A stretch of DNA of 64,000 nucleotides from Montanilutibacter psychrotolerans (GCF_003719825.1 NZ_RIBS01000001.1:682001-746000); one strand, 5' to 3'. Shown: positions 45,352-54,623, counted from the stretch's first letter. Program-made: numbers and translations. Notes: generated by a model not told the origin, from the sequence alone.

Positions 45352-45726
45352 CTACCAAGTCCCGCCGCGAGCAGCGGAGATCCGAGCCCAGACGTCCGGA
45401 GTGCTGCTCTCCCACACGCCACCCAGAAGGTGGCGGAACGCTGGGTTGCGGCGGGCCTCAAGCTCGATGCGATCAATGAACTGTGGCCCGGCGTGCTGAA
45501 CCAGATCTTCCAGCGGACCGGCTGCGAGCATCCCGAGGATCGAGTCAGCCGGATTGCGGGAGAGAACCGCGCGGATCGCTGTCCAGCAATCTTCCGCGTC
45601 CGCGCCGGATGTCGGCAGCATGAATCGCTCCACGGCCCACCAGAGCGGATGTTGTTCCGGTGAGCCGCTTTCCTCGTGGTATGCGATGTATGCGCAGGCC
45701 CATGCCTCAGCTTCTTGGGACGTCAT
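45352..45726 (-). CDS. DUF6869-like protein
   Basis: A 124-residue soluble protein. The order WACAYIAYHE (9-18), PLWWAVERF (27-35), a central ILGMLAAGPLEDLV (63-76), and RNPAFRHLLGGVW (92-104) matches the small DUF6869 family as I remember it. Its function is unknown; members are common as orphan genes in accessory regions. The ATG at 45726 gives the expected length. Transcribed alone, facing the tRNA terminator. The family name is from memory and should be confirmed. Confidence 0.7.
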   Translation of the reverse strand: MTSQEAEAWACAYIAYHEESGSPEQHPLWWAVERFMLPTSGADAEDCWTAIRAVLSRNPADSILGMLAAGPLEDLVQHAGPQFIDRIELEARRNPAFRHLLGGVWESSTPDVWARISAARGGTW

Positions 45727-45808
45727 GGGGCTGCACCGGGCATCCAGGTTTTCGGCCTGGGCGAGTTGTAAGCAATTGGATTCGACATATGCGGAGCGTA
45801 CGACTTCC

Positions 45809-46549
45809 CTAGGACGCCAAGGCGTCCGGTGCCGGCCTCGGGGCCATGCTCGCGGGCTCCGCCACTGGCATCGACATGGCGCTACTGGTTAGCCGCTCGA
45901 CCAGCGCATCCACTTCGGCTTCGGCGGTCGCGATGGAGGCATGCAGGCGTTCGTCGCCGAATTCGTCGTACTCGATGGCGACACTGTCCACGGCGTCGAT
46001 GCCGATGTAGCGCAAGGGCGACGCCACGCCGGCCTCGACATGGTTGATCGCGCCGAGGCGTTCGCCCGGGTTGTAGCCGTAGTCCCCTCGCGAACTCAGC
46101 AACACCAGCCGCTTGCCATGGCCGGCCAGCAAGGGCCAGTACGGATCACCCGCGCGGCTTCGGTCGAAGCCAAAGGTGCGGCCGACACGAACGATGTTGT
46201 CGATCCACGCCTTGAGCGTGGAGGGCATGCCGAAGTTGTACATCGGTACACCGATGACGATGAGGTCGGCGGCCAGCAACTCGTCGACAAGGGCGTCGCT
46301 TTGCTCGAGCGCGGCGTGCATCCATGGCTCGCGCTCCTCTGGCTTACTGAAAGCCGCATGCACCCAGGCGCCGGTGACGGGCGCGGGCGGCTGGTCGCCG
46401 ACATCGCGATGGACGACGGTGTCGCCCGGTCGGCGCTCCTGCCAACGGCGGACAAAGCGGGCGCTGAGGCGGCGTGTGTGCGAGCCGTGCGCCTGCTCAC
46501 CGGAGCGGCCGGGACGGGCGCTGGAGTCGATGTGGAGTAACCTGATCAT
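45809..46549 (-). CDS. FMN-dependent NADH-azoreductase-like flavoprotein
   Basis: A 246-residue flavodoxin-fold oxidoreductase of the AzoR/NQO2-like family. LHIDSSARPG (5-14) binds the FMN phosphate, VPMYNFGMPSTLKAWID (about 101-117) is the second FMN segment, and SSRGDYG (about 152-158) the third. It would reduce azo dyes and quinones with NAD(P)H, protecting against thiol-reactive electrophiles. It is longer than E. coli AzoR (201) because of an insert near 50-65 and a C-terminal tail. Preceded by AGGTG. It is divergent from a LysR regulator 98 bases away, which probably controls it in response to an electrophile or quinone; that link is inferred. Confidence 0.88.
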   Translation of the reverse strand: MIRLLHIDSSARPGRSGEQAHGSHTRRLSARFVRRWQERRPGDTVVHRDVGDQPPAPVTGAWVHAAFSKPEEREPWMHAALEQSDALVDELLAADLIVIGVPMYNFGMPSTLKAWIDNIVRVGRTFGFDRSRAGDPYWPLLAGHGKRLVLLSSRGDYGYNPGERLGAINHVEAGVASPLRYIGIDAVDSVAIEYDEFGDERLHASIATAEAEVDALVERLTSSAMSMPVAEPASMAPRPAPDALAS

Positions 46550-46610
46550 GATTCACCTGTGTCTGGAGGGTTGGCGCAAGTTCACTTTTTGGTTGGCGGG
46601 TGTAAAACGA

Positions 46611-46628
46611 TCATTTCGCATTCGATGA
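46611..46628. promoter_or_regulatory. Candidate LysR-type binding site
   Basis: TCAT-N10-ATGA, an inverted repeat of the T-N11-A style recognised by LysR proteins, lies in the 98-base spacer between the divergent azoreductase and LysR genes, 20 bases upstream of the LysR start. Its position suits autoregulation plus control of the neighbour. Confidence 0.4.
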
Positions 46629-46647
46629 GTGCAGGAAATTCATCCAT

Positions 46648-47529
46648 ATGGACGCCCGTCAGCTGCCACCCCTGACCGCGCTTCGCGCCTTCGAGGCGGC
46701 GGCACGGCACTTGAGCTTCAAGCACGCCGCGGCGGAGTTGTCCCTGACGCCGACCGCGATCAGCCATCAGGTCCGGCAGTTGGAGGACCGCCTCGGAGTG
46801 CGTTTGTTCGTGCGCGGCACGCGCCGGGTGGACCTCACCGAAGCCGGGCAGAGCCTGTACCCGGCGTTGCGTGACGGCTTCGATGGGATCGCGCGAGCGC
46901 TGCAGCTGGTGAGGCCGAACGCGCGCCCTCGCGCGTTGGTGCTGAGCACGACCGTGGCGTTCGCATCGCGCTGGTTGCTGCCGCGATTGGCTGGATTCGC
47001 AGCCCGGCAGCACGGCATTGCCCTGCATCTGCATACCAGTGATGAGGTGGTCGATCTGGCGGGCGGCACCGCGCAACTGGCGATTCGCTACGGCCACGGC
47101 CGCTACCCGGGAATGAGGTCAGTGCCCTTGTTGCCCTCGCGTTTCGCGCCGGTGTGCGCGCCGCGCCTGGGTGTGCACGGGCCCGACGATCTGGCGAAGG
47201 TCCCGTTGATCGGCTTCGAATGGCAGCGTCGTGAAGCGGACACGCCGGATTGGCCGCTGTGGTTCGAGCGGGCGGGGCGCTCGCCGGTGGAGCGGCAGTT
47301 GCAGTTCTCCGACGAAGGCCACGCCATCCAGGCGGCGATCGCGGGGCAGGGCGTGGCCTTGGCCAATCTGGCGCTGGTGGCCGATGAGTTGCGCGCCGGG
47401 TTGCTGTGCCAGCCCTTCGGTCCCCAACTGGATGGACTCGGGTTCCACCTGGTATGGACAGTGGGCAACGATGCCGACCCGGATATCGCGGCCGTACATG
47501 CGTGGCTGTTGGACGAGGCGCGCGGTTAG
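46648..47529 (+). CDS. LysR family transcriptional regulator (GcvA-like)
   Basis: A 293-residue LysR regulator. The winged helix-turn-helix occupies 7-65 (LRAFEAAARHLSFKHAAAEL, then TAISHQVRQLEDRLGVRLF), followed by a linker helix and the periplasmic-binding-like effector domain from about 90. The N-terminal pattern is of the GcvA/AmpR subgroup. The effector is unknown. The ATG follows AGGAAA. Divergence from the azoreductase gene suggests it activates or represses that gene, as is common for LysR-oxidoreductase pairs. Confidence 0.93.
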   Translation: MDARQLPPLTALRAFEAAARHLSFKHAAAELSLTPTAISHQVRQLEDRLGVRLFVRGTRRVDLTEAGQSLYPALRDGFDGIARALQLVRPNARPRALVLSTTVAFASRWLLPRLAGFAARQHGIALHLHTSDEVVDLAGGTAQLAIRYGHGRYPGMRSVPLLPSRFAPVCAPRLGVHGPDDLAKVPLIGFEWQRREADTPDWPLWFERAGRSPVERQLQFSDEGHAIQAAIAGQGVALANLALVADELRAGLLCQPFGPQLDGLGFHLVWTVGNDADPDIAAVHAWLLDEARG

Positions 47530-47694
47530 CAGACCCCTGCCATCCCGCCGTTTGAAGCGTTTGCGTCCGCGTTGCGGACAGGCCGGTCGTTTCCGGGCGG
47601 TGCGCCCGCGCAGCAGACACGGGCCGCTGCCTGCCGGCCGCCCGTACCGGTCGGTATCGACGTCGTGTTCATGTCGATGTGCGACCATCCCTGA

Positions 47695-50151
47695 ATGAGC
47701 AGAAAGCCCCCGACCGGCAACAAGGCCGGCAAGAAGTCCCCCTCGCGGGCGTCCAAATCCACTGCGGCAAAGCCCGCCTCCGGCGGCCAAAAGAGCGCCG
47801 CCAAGAAATCCCCCAAACGCCCGGGCTGGCTGCCCGAGCCGCCGCCGCGGTTGCCGCGCGGCAAGACCGGCGGTCCGGCGCATGCCGCGCCGGGTGCGAT
47901 CCATGACCCGCACGCCGAGCGCGAAGCCGCCCGTTACGAACAACCCATCGCCAGCCGCGAGATGATCCTGCAGCTGATCGCCGCCGCCGATGGCCCGATC
48001 GGCGCCGACGAGCTGGCCGAAAAGCTCGGACTGACCGCGCCCGACCGCTTCGAACCGCTGAGCCATCGTCTGCGCGCGATGTTGCGCGACGGCCAATTGC
48101 TGCAGAACCGTCGCGGCGGATTCGTGCCGGCGCAGCAGATCGACCTCGTCCCCGGCGTGGTGATCGCCAATCCCGACGGATTCGGTTTCCTGCGCCCCGA
48201 CGCGGGCGGTGGCGACGACCTGTTCCTGCCGCCGTTCGAGATGCGCAAGGCGATGCACGGCGATCGCGTGCTCGGCAGCGTCACCGGTGTCGATCGCCGC
48301 GGCCGCCGCGAAGGTTCGATCGTCGAGGTGCTCGAGCGGCGCCTCAATCGCCTGATCGGTCGATACACCGTGGAAGCCGGCATCAGCTACCTGGTGCCGG
48401 ATGACCGCCGCATCCAGCGCAACGTGGTGATCCCGCCCGACGCGCGGATGGACGCGCAGGATGGCCAGCTGGTGGTGGTCGAACTGGTGCACGCACCGGA
48501 TCCGCAACGTCCGTCGATCGGGCGGGTGGTGACCGTGCTGGGCGACCGGCTGACCGCGTCGCTGGCGGTCCAGGCGGCGATCCACGGCCACGAGATTCCG
48601 CACGAGTTCCCGCCGGAAGTGCTGGCCGAAGCCGGCACCGTGCCGGTTGCGGTGGACGCGGCTACCGTCGCGCAACGCGTCGACCTGCGTGCGCTGCCGC
48701 TGGTGACGATCGACGGCGAGGACGCGAAGGATTTCGACGACGCGGTGTACTGCGAAAGCAACCGCGACGGCTTCCGGCTGGTGGTGGCCATTGCCGATGT
48801 CTCGCACTACGTGCGTCCGGGCACGCCGCTGGACGTGGAAGCCACGCTGCGCGCGACCTCGGTGTACTTCCCGGGCTTCGTGGTGCCGATGCTGCCGGAA
48901 ACCCTTTCCAACGGCATCTGCTCGCTCAAACCCAAGGTCGACCGGCTGTGTTTCGTCTGCGACATGCAGATCGACCGCAAGGGCGAGGTCACCGGGTCGA
49001 AATTCTACGAAGCGGTGATGCATTCGCACGCGCGCCTGACCTACACCCAGGTCTGGAACGCGGTAATGCCGATCCCCGAAGAGGGCGATCCGGTGCTGGA
49101 AGAATTGCGCGACGAATCGCTTGCGCAGATCGGCTCGCTGCTGCCGCACATCCAGCGCCTGCACCAGCTGTTTGCGATCCTGTCGAAAGCGCGCGAGCGC
49201 CGCGGCGCGATCGAGTTCGAGACCGGCGAGGTGCGTTTCGTGCTCGGTGCGCAGGGCGAGGTGGTCCAGGCCGGCATGCTGCAGCGGAACGACGCGCACA
49301 GGCTGATCGAGGAATGCATGATCGCGGCCAACGTAGAGGCAGCCAAGTTTCTCCTGGCGCACCAGATATCGGCGCCGTACCGCATCCACGAACGACCGCC
49401 GGAGCAGAAGTACGCTGACCTGCAGGAGTTCCTGCACGAGTTCCAGTTGCGCATGCCGCCGTGGTCGAAAGTGCACCCGCGCGACTTCACCGCGTTGCTG
49501 AAGAAGATCCGCGAGCGTGCCGACGCGGCGTTGATCGAATCGGTGCTGCTGCGCAGCCAGAGCCTGGCGGTGTACGACCCGGTCAACGTCGGCCATTTCG
49601 GTCTCGCGTTGGAGGCCTACGCGCATTTCACCTCGCCGATCCGTCGTTACCCCGACCTGCTGGTGCACCGTGCGATCAAGCACGCGCTCGGCGGCGGGCG
49701 GCCGGAGAAGTTCCGCTACTCGCCCAGCGAGATGGCAGCGTTGTCGCTGCAGTGCTCGGAGCGCTCGCGCCGTGCCGACGAGGCCTCGCGCGAGGTCGAC
49801 GAACGCTACCGGGCGGCGTGGATGGAACAACATGTCGGCGGCCAGTTCGAAGGCGTGGTCAGCGGCGTGACCAGCTTCGGCCTGTTCATCGAACTGGACG
49901 AATCCAAGGTCAACGGGCTGGTCCACGTGACCCAGCTGCCGCGCGACTTCTACCACTTTGACCCGATCCGCAAGACCCTCACCGGTGAGCACTCCGGCCG
50001 CGAGTTCCGGCTGGGTGACCGGCTGGGCATCGTGGTGCTCAAGGCCAGTGTCGAGGAGCGCAAGATCGACTTCCGACTGGCCGAGGACCACGGCGTGAAG
50101 CCGCTGCCCCCGCGTGGCAAGCCGGCCAAGCGGGTCAAGCAGAAGTACTGA
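47695..50151 (+). CDS. rnr: Ribonuclease R
   Basis: An 818-residue 3'-5' exoribonuclease of the RNB family, which degrades structured RNA and works in trans-translation. Order: a Lys/Ser/Pro-rich N-terminal tail (1-60), a helix-turn-helix-like domain (about 80-140), cold-shock domains, the RNB catalytic domain with D340, D346, D348 and D349 (aligning with E. coli D272, D278, D280 and D281), and an S1 domain (about 715-795, GQFEGVVSGVTSFGLFIELD). The ATG at 47695 opens into the basic tail. In many gammaproteobacteria rnr is followed by rlmB, as here. Confidence 0.96.
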   Translation: MSRKPPTGNKAGKKSPSRASKSTAAKPASGGQKSAAKKSPKRPGWLPEPPPRLPRGKTGGPAHAAPGAIHDPHAEREAARYEQPIASREMILQLIAAADGPIGADELAEKLGLTAPDRFEPLSHRLRAMLRDGQLLQNRRGGFVPAQQIDLVPGVVIANPDGFGFLRPDAGGGDDLFLPPFEMRKAMHGDRVLGSVTGVDRRGRREGSIVEVLERRLNRLIGRYTVEAGISYLVPDDRRIQRNVVIPPDARMDAQDGQLVVVELVHAPDPQRPSIGRVVTVLGDRLTASLAVQAAIHGHEIPHEFPPEVLAEAGTVPVAVDAATVAQRVDLRALPLVTIDGEDAKDFDDAVYCESNRDGFRLVVAIADVSHYVRPGTPLDVEATLRATSVYFPGFVVPMLPETLSNGICSLKPKVDRLCFVCDMQIDRKGEVTGSKFYEAVMHSHARLTYTQVWNAVMPIPEEGDPVLEELRDESLAQIGSLLPHIQRLHQLFAILSKARERRGAIEFETGEVRFVLGAQGEVVQAGMLQRNDAHRLIEECMIAANVEAAKFLLAHQISAPYRIHERPPEQKYADLQEFLHEFQLRMPPWSKVHPRDFTALLKKIRERADAALIESVLLRSQSLAVYDPVNVGHFGLALEAYAHFTSPIRRYPDLLVHRAIKHALGGGRPEKFRYSPSEMAALSLQCSERSRRADEASREVDERYRAAWMEQHVGGQFEGVVSGVTSFGLFIELDESKVNGLVHVTQLPRDFYHFDPIRKTLTGEHSGREFRLGDRLGIVVLKASVEERKIDFRLAEDHGVKPLPPRGKPAKRVKQKY

Positions 50152-50160
50152 CGTCCGAGG

Positions 50161-50195
50161 GTGTCGCGGTGCCGGTTCACCGGCCGCCGCGACAC
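50161..50195 (+). terminator. Hairpin after rnr
   Basis: GTGTCGCGG/CCGCGACAC plus an inner GCCGG/CCGGC stem with a TTCA loop, nine bases after the rnr stop. Stable but without a long T-run, so it may only partly separate rnr from rlmB, which starts 107 bases further on. Confidence 0.6.
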
Positions 50196-50302
50196 TTCGG
50201 CCTGCGCGTGTTCGGTCAACGGGGCGGCAGGGCAAGCCCCGGCCGCGCGTGGGCTCTACAATGGCGCCCTTTCCAACGGCCCGCGGGCGACAGGCAACAC
50301 GA

Positions 50303-51061
50303 ATGAGCCAGAAACAATGGATCGCCGGCATCAACGCGGTCGCGGCCGCGCTCGAGCACGACGCCGAGCACGTGCGCGAGGTGCTGATCGAGGCCGGCGC
50401 CAAGAACCCGCGATTGGCCGAGATCGAGAGCCAGGCGCGGCGCATGGACATCGACGTGCGCAAGGTCGCCACCCAGGCGATCGACGGCGTGGTGGGCGGG
50501 TTGCGCCACCAGGGCGTGGTGGCGCGCTATGCCGCGGCCAAGACCTGGGGCGAGGACGAGCTCGAGACGCTGATCGAGGCCGCCGAAGGGCGCGCGCTGC
50601 TGCTGGTGCTGGACGGCGTGCAGGACCCGCACAACCTCGGCGCCTGCCTGCGCAGCGCAGCGGCGGCCGGCGTGACCGCGGTGGTGATTCCCAAGGACAA
50701 GTCGGTGCAGGTCAACGCGACCGTGCGCAAGACCTCGGCCGGTGCCGCCGACAGCGTGCCGGTGGTGCCGGTGACCAACCTGGCGCGCACGATGCGCGAC
50801 CTGCAGAAGCTCGGCGTGTGGCTGTATGGCCTGGCCGGCGAAGCCGACGCCTCGGTGTACTCGCTGGACCTGCGCGGCAACGTCGGCCTCGTGCTCGGCG
50901 GTGAGTCCGACGGCCTGCGCCGGCTCACGCGCGAGAACTGCGACCAGTTGGTCAAGATCCCGATGCCGGGCGGTGGCGCGGTGGAAAGCCTCAATGTGTC
51001 CGTCGCCACCGGCGTGACGCTGTTCGAGGCGGTGCGCCAGCGCGGTGCGGCGGTGAAGTGA
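50303..51061 (+). CDS. rlmB: 23S rRNA (guanosine-2'-O-)-methyltransferase RlmB
   Basis: A 252-residue SPOUT methyltransferase (E. coli RlmB has 243) that methylates the 2'-OH of G2251 in 23S rRNA. An N-terminal substrate-binding domain (1-80) precedes the SPOUT fold with the three classical motifs: VQDPHNLGACLRSA (about 111-124), LVLGGESDGLRR (about 197-208) and PMPGGGAVESLNVSVA (about 220-235), which form the trefoil knot binding SAM. The ATG at 50303 is supported by homology. It follows rnr by 151 bases in the order known from other gammaproteobacteria. Confidence 0.95.
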   Translation: MSQKQWIAGINAVAAALEHDAEHVREVLIEAGAKNPRLAEIESQARRMDIDVRKVATQAIDGVVGGLRHQGVVARYAAAKTWGEDELETLIEAAEGRALLLVLDGVQDPHNLGACLRSAAAAGVTAVVIPKDKSVQVNATVRKTSAGAADSVPVVPVTNLARTMRDLQKLGVWLYGLAGEADASVYSLDLRGNVGLVLGGESDGLRRLTRENCDQLVKIPMPGGGAVESLNVSVATGVTLFEAVRQRGAAVK

Positions 51062-51173
51062 TCGCAAGGTAGCGGTGTCGTTCGTGTCAGGTCGCGCCCG
51101 GCGTGACCACCGGCAGGGTCGCCACCGCACCAATGCAGGTTGAATGGCCGGCACATGCCGTGCCCAACGGAAT

Positions 51174-51216
51174 GCGGGGACGACCCCGTGCGCCATGGTT
51201 CGTTCGGGGACGACCC
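51174..51216 (+). promoter_or_regulatory. Guanidine-II (mini-ykkC) riboswitch
   Basis: Two small hairpins with identical ACGA tetraloops, GGGG-ACGA-CCCC (51176-51187) and GGG-ACGA-CCC (51207-51216), lie in tandem just before the ribosome-binding site (GGAG, 51226-51229) of a SugE/Gdx gene. Paired GGG-ACGR-CCC hairpins are the definition of the guanidine-II class, which frees the Shine-Dalgarno site when guanidine is bound. The match and the downstream gene support each other. Confidence 0.88.
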
Positions 51217-51236
51217 ATCCTGAGCGGAGTTTGCCA

Positions 51237-51554
51237 ATGAACTGGTTCATCCTCGTACTTGCCGGCCTGTTCGAAGTGGGTTGGGCGATCGGCCTGAAAT
51301 ACACCGAGGGCTTCACCCGCCCGTTGGCGACCACCGCCACCGTCATCGCGATGGCGATCAGCCTGGGTTTGCTGGGCATCGCGATGAAGTCGCTGCCGGT
51401 GGGAACGGCTTATGCCGTCTGGGTCGGCGTCGGGGCGGTGGGCACCGTGATCCTGGGCATCGTGCTGTTCAACGAACCGTTGAACGCGTTGCGCGTTGGC
51501 AGCGTCGTGCTGATCGTGATCGGCCTGGTCGGCCTCAAGCTCGCCTCGCCCTAG
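51237..51554 (+). CDS. sugE: SMR-family guanidinium exporter (SugE/Gdx)
   Basis: A 105-residue four-helix transporter of the small multidrug resistance family, Gdx subtype, which exports guanidinium ion in exchange for protons as an antiparallel dimer. The essential glutamate E13 (LFEVGWAIGLKYTEG) is present, and the GLKYTEGFTR end of helix 1 and the loop after it are typical of SugE rather than EmrE. The ATG at 51237 is chosen because it begins helix 1 and follows GGAG; an earlier in-frame ATG lies inside the riboswitch region. Expression is controlled by the guanidine-II riboswitch directly upstream. Confidence 0.93.
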   Translation: MNWFILVLAGLFEVGWAIGLKYTEGFTRPLATTATVIAMAISLGLLGIAMKSLPVGTAYAVWVGVGAVGTVILGIVLFNEPLNALRVGSVVLIVIGLVGLKLASP

Positions 51555-51790
51555 GGCGTGGTGGGCAGGGGGCGGCGTTGCCCGTGCTGGGCAACGCGGC
51601 CGCTGTCGTACAGAAGGAGTGAGGAGCGAGCGGGGGCATGTCGCGCTCTGGCTAGGCGTTTACTCACTCCTCACTCCTGACGACGCTTTCCTCGTAGCGT
51701 GCGAGGAGTGAGAAGCGGGTGACGGCGCATGCTGCGCCGGCATCGTCGATGCCGCACTTCTCGCACTGGGCAACGCGCACGACGCGCGCG

Positions 51791-54391
51791 CTACCCCTTG
51801 CCGAGCAGGAAGGAAACGACCGCCTCGCGCACGACCGGGTCGTCGTCGAGGCCGCCGTGGGTGGAGGCCGTGGTGGCGCCGGTATCGCGCGTCCACATGC
51901 CGCCGGGGCAACGCAGCTGACGCACGTTCGCACCCCATTCGCGGGTTGGCAGCGCCGGCACCAGGTGTTTCTCCATGCCCAGGAGCGGTGTCTCTTCGTG
52001 TTCCTCGAACGCCCGCGCGACCAGGTACAGCAGCGAGTGGCCATAAGGCTTGCACGTGTTGTCGCTGCGCTCGGCCTCGTCACGCAGGTTGGCGATCAGC
52101 ACCCGGATGTCGTTGTCGACGATGGCGGCGCCGAGCTGGCGATCGAACAGTTCCAGGCGCACCGCCGGCGCCAGCAGGCTGATCGATGACACGTCGAAGC
52201 CGTACTTGATCGCGCGCGCGCCCAGCCAGGTGTGCACGATCGCGCCGGCGGAATGGCCGATGAGGTGCAGGCGGATCGGGGGCAGGCCGTCCCGGGTGGC
52301 GGAGTTGCGGAACATCTCGAACAGCTGCACCACGCCGGAGTTCTTGCTGCCCGACAGCGCATCGGCGTTCTGCTTCATCTCGCCCCACAGCTTGCCGCCG
52401 GGCAGGCGCGCAAGGCCTTCCAGGCGCTCGTCGCGCCATTCCTCGAAGCGCCTGCGAAAGCGTCCCCACGCCTCGCCCCCGGTCTTCTCGGCCTCGCCCT
52501 TCACCGCGTCTTCGAAGAGGTTGCCGATCGTGGCGACCGCACCGGTTTCCCACATCAGGAAGATGGGGAATATGCGGTTCGAGTACAGATGCGGAATCCA
52601 GGACTGGGCGGTCTTGGCCGCGGCTTCTTCATCGGTGAGGCCGCCATGGGCGTAGATCGCGATGTCGATGTGCTCCGGCGGTGGCTGTTTGCGCTGCACC
52701 GCCTGCTCGGACCATCGTTTGTGCGCCGCCGGCAGGTGGTGGTCCAGCAACAGTTTCAGGTCGTCGGGCGAGGTGCGAAAACGCCCGCGCCGACTCAGGT
52801 GCCCCTCGTTCTCCATGTTGATCACGAACGGCGAGATCTCGTGATCGGCCAGGGTCGGGTTGCTGGAAATCACCGCGCGCCCGGTCTTGCCGTCGACGCG
52901 CAGGGTGGTGGCTCCGGCGACCAGGTCATGGTCGGTGGTGACAACGCCCAGCTGGACCACCCAGCAGTCCATGGCGTTCTCCAGCCAGTCGGCGTAACTC
53001 AGCACCGCGAACCCGCCGCGACCCCAGGCGCCGCCCCAGGAGTTCTGCACCACGAAGCCGTCGCGGGTGTAGCCGACGATGGCGAAGGCATGGCCCTGGT
53101 CCTGATTGCCCTTGGCGGGTTCGATCGGTGGAATCTGGGCGATCGATGTCGGTGGCGGCGCGGTGGACTCGCTGTGCAGGCGGTCCCAGCCGGGGTGGGT
53201 GAACGCACTGGCGTAGATTGCGCCGACTTCGCGCAGTGCGATGTGCATGTCGCGGATGCACTCGGGCGAGATCCGGTAGTAGGCGCCGAGCGGCCGCTTC
53301 ACCGCGTCCAGCCACCAGTCGCTGTCGGCCTCGTTGGTCGCCGCCGGCATCGTCATCTCTTCCCACAGGTAGGCGCAGCTGGCGCCGTGCCGTGACCAGC
53401 CCTTCAGCGCGCCGCGCAGCGACGAGCCGCTGTCGCTGTCGTCGTCGTCCTCCCACTCGTCGTAGCGCCGCGCCATGTCGTACAGCATGTAGCCCGAAAT
53501 CGGTTCGACCGGACGACGGCCGCGATCGAGCAGGTACTCGATCACCACCGCCAGCGCGAAGCCGGTGCACGCATTGGTGGTGTCCTGTTGTTTGGTCGGG
53601 CGCGGGTAGGTGGCAAACATCGCGTCGTCGGGCGCGATGGCGATGTTGGGTCGGTACGGCCAGTCGCGCAGGTCCACCGGGTCCGGGCGAACGTTGCGCT
53701 TCTGGGTACTCTTGCGGCGCACGCTGTCGACTGGCACGAAGTCACTGCGTCCCGGCGGCTGCGAGTCGGCAGCACTGGCTTTTGTCCTTCCTTTGCCGGC
53801 TTTGCGCGCAGGGCCGCCGGTGGCGAACTGCGTGTAGGCGGCGGCCATCTTTTCGTCGTAGCGGTTCTTGGCGTAAGCCGGTCCGTTGTAGGCCTTGGCG
53901 AACTTGGCCCAGGCCTTGGTACGCAGTGCTTCCAGATAGGGCGGCCGCGCGACGAAGCATGCGAACGCCGCGACCTGCTGGTCCGCGCCGGCATGCTGCG
54001 CGGCCACGAACGCCTCCACGTCGGCGAAACCGCAGTAGGCGTAGTTGAAGCCCATGATCTGGAACGCGCCCCAGCTGGCCGATTGCAGCGCGGCGACGCG
54101 GTCGAGCTGGCACGCCGCGTCCAACCGTTTCCATTCGCCCGCGAGGCTGCCGGCGTACTGCTTGCGATCCCACTTGGGGTAACTGAGGTTCGGGTGCGAG
54201 GCCGCGAACCGGCCGCCGGTCAGGCGATGGAATGCGTGGCCTTCGAAGAGCACCTTGGGTTTCTCGGAGGGCGCGGGCAGGAAGCCGCTCCCGGATGATT
54301 CGACCTTTGCCACGGCCTGTAGCGTGGCAACTTCCACTTCCAACGATTTGGCCAGGTCGATCCAGGCCTGCGGGCTGATCACGCGGTTCAT
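51791..54391 (-). CDS. Tri-domain muramidase / papain-like protease / alpha-beta hydrolase protein
   Basis: An 866-residue protein without signal peptide or membrane segment. Residues 1-195 match the N-acetylmuramidase (DUF3380) family, with E31 (KVESSGSGF) as the likely catalytic acid and QSASWGAFQIMG (103-114). Residues 235-485 form a papain-like C1 domain with C275 (NACTGFA), H434 (QGHAFAIVGY) and N450 (QNSWGGAWGRGGFA). Residues 570-866 form an alpha/beta hydrolase with GHSAG at 712-716 (Ser714), a candidate H845 (STHGG) and AHGG at 581-584. Cell wall, protein and ester or lipid cleavage in one chain, with no secretion signal, is typical of contact-dependent or type VI effectors; no secretion gene is nearby. 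I do not know a named family for the full architecture. Confidence 0.85.
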   Translation of the reverse strand: MNRVISPQAWIDLAKSLEVEVATLQAVAKVESSGSGFLPAPSEKPKVLFEGHAFHRLTGGRFAASHPNLSYPKWDRKQYAGSLAGEWKRLDAACQLDRVAALQSASWGAFQIMGFNYAYCGFADVEAFVAAQHAGADQQVAAFACFVARPPYLEALRTKAWAKFAKAYNGPAYAKNRYDEKMAAAYTQFATGGPARKAGKGRTKASAADSQPPGRSDFVPVDSVRRKSTQKRNVRPDPVDLRDWPYRPNIAIAPDDAMFATYPRPTKQQDTTNACTGFALAVVIEYLLDRGRRPVEPISGYMLYDMARRYDEWEDDDDSDSGSSLRGALKGWSRHGASCAYLWEEMTMPAATNEADSDWWLDAVKRPLGAYYRISPECIRDMHIALREVGAIYASAFTHPGWDRLHSESTAPPPTSIAQIPPIEPAKGNQDQGHAFAIVGYTRDGFVVQNSWGGAWGRGGFAVLSYADWLENAMDCWVVQLGVVTTDHDLVAGATTLRVDGKTGRAVISSNPTLADHEISPFVINMENEGHLSRRGRFRTSPDDLKLLLDHHLPAAHKRWSEQAVQRKQPPPEHIDIAIYAHGGLTDEEAAAKTAQSWIPHLYSNRIFPIFLMWETGAVATIGNLFEDAVKGEAEKTGGEAWGRFRRRFEEWRDERLEGLARLPGGKLWGEMKQNADALSGSKNSGVVQLFEMFRNSATRDGLPPIRLHLIGHSAGAIVHTWLGARAIKYGFDVSSISLLAPAVRLELFDRQLGAAIVDNDIRVLIANLRDEAERSDNTCKPYGHSLLYLVARAFEEHEETPLLGMEKHLVPALPTREWGANVRQLRCPGGMWTRDTGATTASTHGGLDDDPVVREAVVSFLLGKG

Positions 54392-54623
54392 CGATGTGCT
54401 CCATCACTGCGGGAAACCCGCCGATGCCACGGACACTCCCTGTCCCGCGCCCTTGGGCAACGACCGGATCACAGGGCATGGCAACGTGGCCGCACGCGAG
54501 TCCCGGCCAGTTTGCAACCCGTTGTAGGACAAGGCTCGCGCTTGTTACAGGTCCTGTTGCCGGAGCCGTACGCGTTGGCTGGCATGGGCTATGCTCGGCC
54601 CGATTACACCTCACAGGGTGGTT

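Noticed and set aside
47119-50472. 1117-residue open frame on the minus strand
   Set aside because: Antisense to rnr and part of the LysR gene, both well supported.
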